Assembly (NCBI RefSeq): GCF_013141775.1
Contig: NZ_WHOB01000029.1
Location: 62,001 to 126,000, forward strand
DNA length: 64,000 nt
Source of the DNA: Paenibacillus phytohabitans
GTDB lineage: Bacteria; Bacillota; Bacilli; Paenibacillales; Paenibacillaceae
Direction: 5' to 3'
The notes beneath the pieces were generated by a model. The model had not been told where the DNA came from and made no database searches. It saw only the letters and a program-made list of their open reading frames with translations. Numbering within the stretch: position 1 is the stretch's first letter; each line of letters begins with the position of its first letter. This document shows positions 59,193 to 64,000 of this stretch, in pieces. The position numbers and the translations under genes were made by a program.

Positions 59193-61145
59193 TCAATCTG
59201 TGAATCCTGTCCAATCTCGTGGTGGCCATTCTCCATGCCTTACTTTATAAATATACTTCATAGAAAATAATATTTCGGCTTCTGAAAACTTATCTTTGTT
59301 CTTCATTATTTCGTTAAAAACATACTCTTCCCTTTCGAGTCTTGATTGCTTTAAATAATTTTCTTTTCCCAACTTCATCCATTGCTCAGCATGGTATGAT
59401 TCATGAACAGCACTTAAATAGGTTGGGTTTTTTCTTAAGATTATCGATCCAGTATCTGGATCGAAAGCAGCAGCCACATCATCCGGTAATATACTTCCTT
59501 TTTTATCAGGAATAAGTTCAATTCCTTTTCCATTCATTTCTTTTTTAAACAACTTCAATTCACTTATGCTAATTAATCTTTGTCCATTGGATGTTATTCT
59601 GACTTCACCGCTAACAGGCATGTCTGCCCATTCTTTGTAATCAAAATTTCCCGTCCCCTCAATACCCTGCCCGCCCTTATCTTTACTGAATATATCCATC
59701 CCATTGTCAGCTGCATTTTTTGAAATCATCGGTTTCGGCAATTCGCCACCTGTAGATAACAAGGACTTTTCCAAGGGACCCACCAACAACGATACTACTC
59801 CCAAACTGTTAAGCCAATGCTCTGCGGACCAGCTTTCTTCGGGGTGGAATGCCCCCTTCCCCATTTCTACTGTCCCGAGCGTCAACCAATCCGCAAACTT
59901 CTCCGGTGAATCCAACATATGATCCGCCCGCTCTTTGGCTTGCCTGTATATCCCTACGGGAAGATCGCCTGCAATGCCTAACGTTATCCAGTTGACAAAG
60001 TCATAGGGGGAATCTGTGGCTTTATCCGCACGGATTCTTAACGTATCCATGAAACCCGTCCCAATCTCTTTGAAACTGTCCAGCGATTTTAAGAAAGCAT
60101 TTTTCGACTTCTCTGGCGCTTCCGGTTGTTCATCCGGCGCTTTGCTTTTAAACAGGTTATAGCTTTCTAATTGCGCAAATGAGGAAGTTAACCGGGCGAC
60201 GTCTCCCCAAGCTTCTGCACCTTGGTTCGTCATCATATGTACGCCTAAATTGACCCCTGTAGCTATCATTTGCTTCATTGTAGCATGAATGCCTTCCAGC
60301 TGCCCCTTCGCCCACTTGCCCTGAACTCCATCTTCCATCCCCATCCGCAGCAGCAGTAGATACGCTTCATTCTGTACTAGAGGTACGTTACCAGACGTAA
60401 TGGACGGATCATACTTACATGCCTTGACTGCAGGCTGCTTGAAGTAGACACTCAGATCCTTCCCCGCCTGGTACTGGACCTCATCCACTCCAAACGATTT
60501 CAGCTTCGCCCGTGCCTCTTCCGCCAACTGGTGCACCCTATCCATCTGCGCCTGGTTTCCAAATGCCTGGTACACGCCAAAAGCTGTCTGCGCCTTTGCG
60601 ATCTGGTCCCGTGCTTCGTAGATATCCTTGAGCTTGCTTTGCACGGCAATGGAGTCCACTGTCCCCAGGCCGGACTGACTGTTCATGTCCAGAAGCTTCC
60701 GCACCATTGGATCGCTGTTCAGTTCATCCTTGCCGCTCAGGATCGCTATCGAAGAAATCAGGTTGGTTGATATCTTCTGGGCAAAGGCCGGAATTGGCAA
60801 CCTTCCCGCGCTCCCGAACCCTGCTCCAAAACTTCCGAACATACCGCCAAAAATGCCGAACTGCTGGCTGAGCTGGCCCGCCTGACGCTTGCTTTCGTCC
60901 TGCACGTCCTGAACACCCTTCACCGCTATCCGAATGAGATCCTCAAGCTTCTCCGCCTCTACAGTCAGCTCGTTGATAAGCACCTGAGCTTGCAACCGGC
61001 CTGTCCCTATGGGTAGCCCGTCCCATTGGCTGGCCTGGCCTTTCAGTTGCAGGTACAACCGGTTCGTGTCTTCACTTACCTGGCTTATTTTCGTTTGCAG
61101 ACGCCGGGCTTCATCGGCGTCAAACACCATTTTTCCAGCTGACAT
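59193..61145 (-). CDS. Polymorphic toxin with HExxH metalloprotease C-terminus (WXG-type N-domain)
   Basis: The 650-residue protein has an N-terminal helical WXG100/LXG-like region (QWDG at about 40-43) and a glycine/phenylalanine patch near 115-130. A pre-toxin TG-like region follows (about 378-440, with FADWLTLGTVEMGKGAFHPE), then a C-terminal domain with AVHESYHAEQW (HESYH, residues 581-585), the HExxH zinc motif of a metallopeptidase toxin. It is probably exported by a type VII secretion system encoded elsewhere. ATG 61145 follows GGAGGG. The codon and base use shifts to AT-rich after about residue 440, marking the exchangeable tip. Confidence 0.82.
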   Translation of the reverse strand: MSAGKMVFDADEARRLQTKISQVSEDTNRLYLQLKGQASQWDGLPIGTGRLQAQVLINELTVEAEKLEDLIRIAVKGVQDVQDESKRQAGQLSQQFGIFGGMFGSFGAGFGSAGRLPIPAFAQKISTNLISSIAILSGKDELNSDPMVRKLLDMNSQSGLGTVDSIAVQSKLKDIYEARDQIAKAQTAFGVYQAFGNQAQMDRVHQLAEEARAKLKSFGVDEVQYQAGKDLSVYFKQPAVKACKYDPSITSGNVPLVQNEAYLLLLRMGMEDGVQGKWAKGQLEGIHATMKQMIATGVNLGVHMMTNQGAEAWGDVARLTSSFAQLESYNLFKSKAPDEQPEAPEKSKNAFLKSLDSFKEIGTGFMDTLRIRADKATDSPYDFVNWITLGIAGDLPVGIYRQAKERADHMLDSPEKFADWLTLGTVEMGKGAFHPEESWSAEHWLNSLGVVSLLVGPLEKSLLSTGGELPKPMISKNAADNGMDIFSKDKGGQGIEGTGNFDYKEWADMPVSGEVRITSNGQRLISISELKLFKKEMNGKGIELIPDKKGSILPDDVAAAFDPDTGSIILRKNPTYLSAVHESYHAEQWMKLGKENYLKQSRLEREEYVFNEIMKNKDKFSEAEILFSMKYIYKVRHGEWPPRDWTGFTD

Positions 61146-61280
61146 TCCTTCCCTCCAATTCTTTATACACTGCTTCATCGTTGGAAAGCTTATGTAAAAC
61201 AAGAAGTTACTAATAAACTATATATCGGTTTTATTTTCCATTTAATCACTAGTTATCCTTACTTTTGAATTCTCAAAGCT

Positions 61281-61323
61281 AAAAAAAGGCTTCCCACAAG
61301 TTCATTGAACTCGTGAGAAGCCT
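61281..61323 (-). terminator. Rho-independent terminator of groESL
   Basis: On the minus strand GAGGCTTCTCACGAGTTCA pairs with its near complement ending in AAGCC, followed by seven T. Confidence 0.88.
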
Positions 61324-61401
61324 CTAATTGTATTACCCTATGTGGGGAATTGAACTCCCCAACAGCTCCCCCCTTGCCTCAGCAAGGGTTGTAAAGCTGT
61401 C

Positions 61402-63045
<1,644 letters not shown>

Positions 63046-63169
63046 CTAAAAGTTTTGTGTAGCATTCGCTTCATTAATTTCACTTCGTACAAAACTCGCT
63101 TCGAAAGCATAAACTTAAGTTTTGTGTATATAAGTAATCGGGTTCTAACTTATGAAAGGCTCTAACAGA

Positions 63170-63451
63170 CTAGTCAAGAATCGCGTGAATGTCGCTTTCT
63201 TTCATAATCAGATATTCTTTGCCTTCGTATTTGATTTCAGTTCCGGCATATTTCGAGAAAAGCACACGGTCGCCTTCTTTAACTTCCAGCGCTACACGTA
63301 CTCCGTCTTTCAAAGCTCCGCTGCCTACAGCGATAATTGTGCCTTCTTGCGGTTTCTCCTTGGAAGAGTCCGGAAGCACGATCCCGAAAGAAGTGGTTTG
63401 CTCTTGCTCGCTTGGTTCTACCAATACGCGTTCACCTAGTGGTTTAATCAT
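63170..63451 (-). CDS. groES: Co-chaperonin GroES
   Basis: The 93-residue protein is a typical GroES with [21 protein letters not shown] (mobile loop region), [12 protein letters not shown] and [23 protein letters not shown]. It caps the GroEL ring. AAAGGAGG precedes the ATG. It is the first gene of the heat-shock operon under HrcA/CIRCE control. Confidence 0.98.
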   Translation of the reverse strand: MIKPLGERVLVEPSEQEQTTSFGIVLPDSSKEKPQEGTIIAVGSGALKDGVRVALEVKEGDRVLFSKYAGTEIKYEGKEYLIMKESDIHAILD

Positions 63452-63596
63452 GAAAAAATAGCCTCCTTTGAAATTATGTTGTTTACCTTGAAAACATAGA
63501 TTGAACTGCCGGGAATCTTAGCGGTCCTTATGGCACTGTTGAGAATCAGCATACTTAAATGCTGTTTCGCCGGCCCATTCCCTATTTTCCACAGCG

Positions 63597-63623
63597 TTAG
63601 CACTCAACTGCTTGCAGTGCTAA
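63597..63623. promoter_or_regulatory. CIRCE operator (HrcA binding site)
   Basis: TTAGCACTC (63597-63605), a 9-bp spacer and CAGTGCTAA (63615-63623) match the CIRCE consensus TTAGCACTC-N9-GAGTGCTAA with one mismatch. It lies between the promoter and groES. Confidence 0.95.
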
Positions 63624-63634
63624 CAACAATTTTT

Positions 63635-63663
63635 ATGATACTCAACTTGAAGACGGATTTCAA
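63635..63663 (-). promoter_or_regulatory. Sigma-A promoter of groESL
   Basis: On the minus strand TTGAAA (63663-63658) and TATCAT (63640-63635) are 17 bp apart, just upstream of the CIRCE element, so HrcA bound there would block transcription. Confidence 0.85.
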
Positions 63664-63750
63664 GTCCTTTTACGTAAAATCGTATTTGTTTTGGGGAAAA
63701 TTATGGTTTCAGGGCTTGTCCGGCACACACTCTCTTACATTCTATCCACC

Positions 63751-63771
63751 AGGGGGCAAAATATGCCCCCT
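63751..63771. terminator. Hairpin after tatC
   Basis: AGGGGGC (63751-63757) pairs with GCCCCCT (63765-63771) around a 7-nt loop, 3 nt after the tatC stop. There is no T-run, so termination is uncertain. Confidence 0.45.
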
Positions 63772-63774
63772 CCA

Positions 63775-64000
63775 TTACTCCGCCTTAATATAACGTGCTT
63801 CCCGCTGCGCATCCTCCGCCAACTGCCTCCGGTAAACGAACGCAGACAGAAATACACTGAATTCATACAGTACCAGAAGCGGAATTGTCACCAGAAAATC
63901 CGAGATGAAATCGGGCGGTGTGATCACCACAGCAATAAATACAAGCGCAAAATAAGCATACCGCCGCATCCGGCGCAGGCGCAGCGGATTGAGCACTCTC
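63775..64000 (-). CDS. tatC: Sec-independent translocase TatC (N-terminal part outside window)
   Basis: The visible 74 residues are the C-terminal end of TatC: the last two to three helices with RRMRRYAYFALVFIAVVITP and PDFISDFLVTIPLLVLYE, the typical TatC signature region, and a charged tail. TatC recognises twin-arginine signal peptides in the cytoplasmic membrane. The frame is open to the window edge, so the gene continues to the right. Confidence 0.88.
   Translation of the reverse strand, partial: RVLNPLRLRRMRRYAYFALVFIAVVITPPDFISDFLVTIPLLVLYEFSVFLSAFVYRRQLAEDAQREARYIKAE

Overview
The window looks like chromosome of a spore-forming, Gram-positive firmicute, most likely Paenibacillus. The evidence is a GerA-type germinant receptor operon with a forespore-like promoter, an S-layer (SLH) protein, a CcpN regulator, a CIRCE-controlled groESL operon, strong AGGAGG ribosome sites and moderately high GC with AT-rich intergenic stretches. 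There is no rRNA, CRISPR array, insertion sequence or convincing tRNA. Both ends are cut: a YARHG lipoprotein at the left and tatC at the right.

Layout. 1-10.7 kb: YhcH-like protein, Nudix hydrolase, an operon of corrinoid-type methyltransferase, MetQ-like lipoprotein, ProC and VOC protein, a divergent M20 amidohydrolase and glycerophosphodiesterase, a GGDEF protein and a histidine phosphatase. 10.9-17.5 kb: phosphodiester glycosidase, then a ger operon A-B-C-small 2TM protein-second B. 17.6-21.8 kb: WYL regulator, SRPBCC protein, feoA and an feoB split into separate GTPase and membrane genes. 22.9-28.3 kb: a tightly overlapping five-gene operon of the STM4015-STM4014-STM4013-STM4012-STM4011 families, then cysC. 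29.6-33.3 kb: NTR-like membrane protein and a divergent MocR regulator/EamA exporter pair. 34.3-36.8 kb: ccpN, ppsR and glpX, a gluconeogenesis-control operon. 37.3-47.2 kb: stress protein, 2Fe-2S protein, AraC regulator, two aldo-keto reductases, SLH protein and O-antigen ligase. 47.3-56 kb: ZIP transporter and a histidine-utilisation cluster with an M20 amidase and an ATZ/TRZ amidohydrolase. 56.4-63.5 kb: MsrA-MsrB fusion with a degenerate MsrB half, three small overlapping genes, a polymorphic metalloprotease toxin with its immunity gene and a duplicated fragment, then groESL.

Two things stand out. First, the uncharacterised radical SAM/ATP-grasp/phosphatase-fold/LRR operon at 22.9-28.3 kb. 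Second, six intergenic elements (about 8.8, 22.0, 28.5, 36.9, 48.1 and 54.2 kb) built from 15-bp palindromic modules of the form TTGTA-N5-TACAA. The modules are spaced 51-53 bp or 62 bp apart, close to five or six helical turns. Module spacing is kept almost to the base although the DNA between modules varies, which suggests phased protein-binding sites of unknown role. Several intergenic regions also carry short tandem arrays with periods of 11, 12/13, 13, about 52 and 78 bp.
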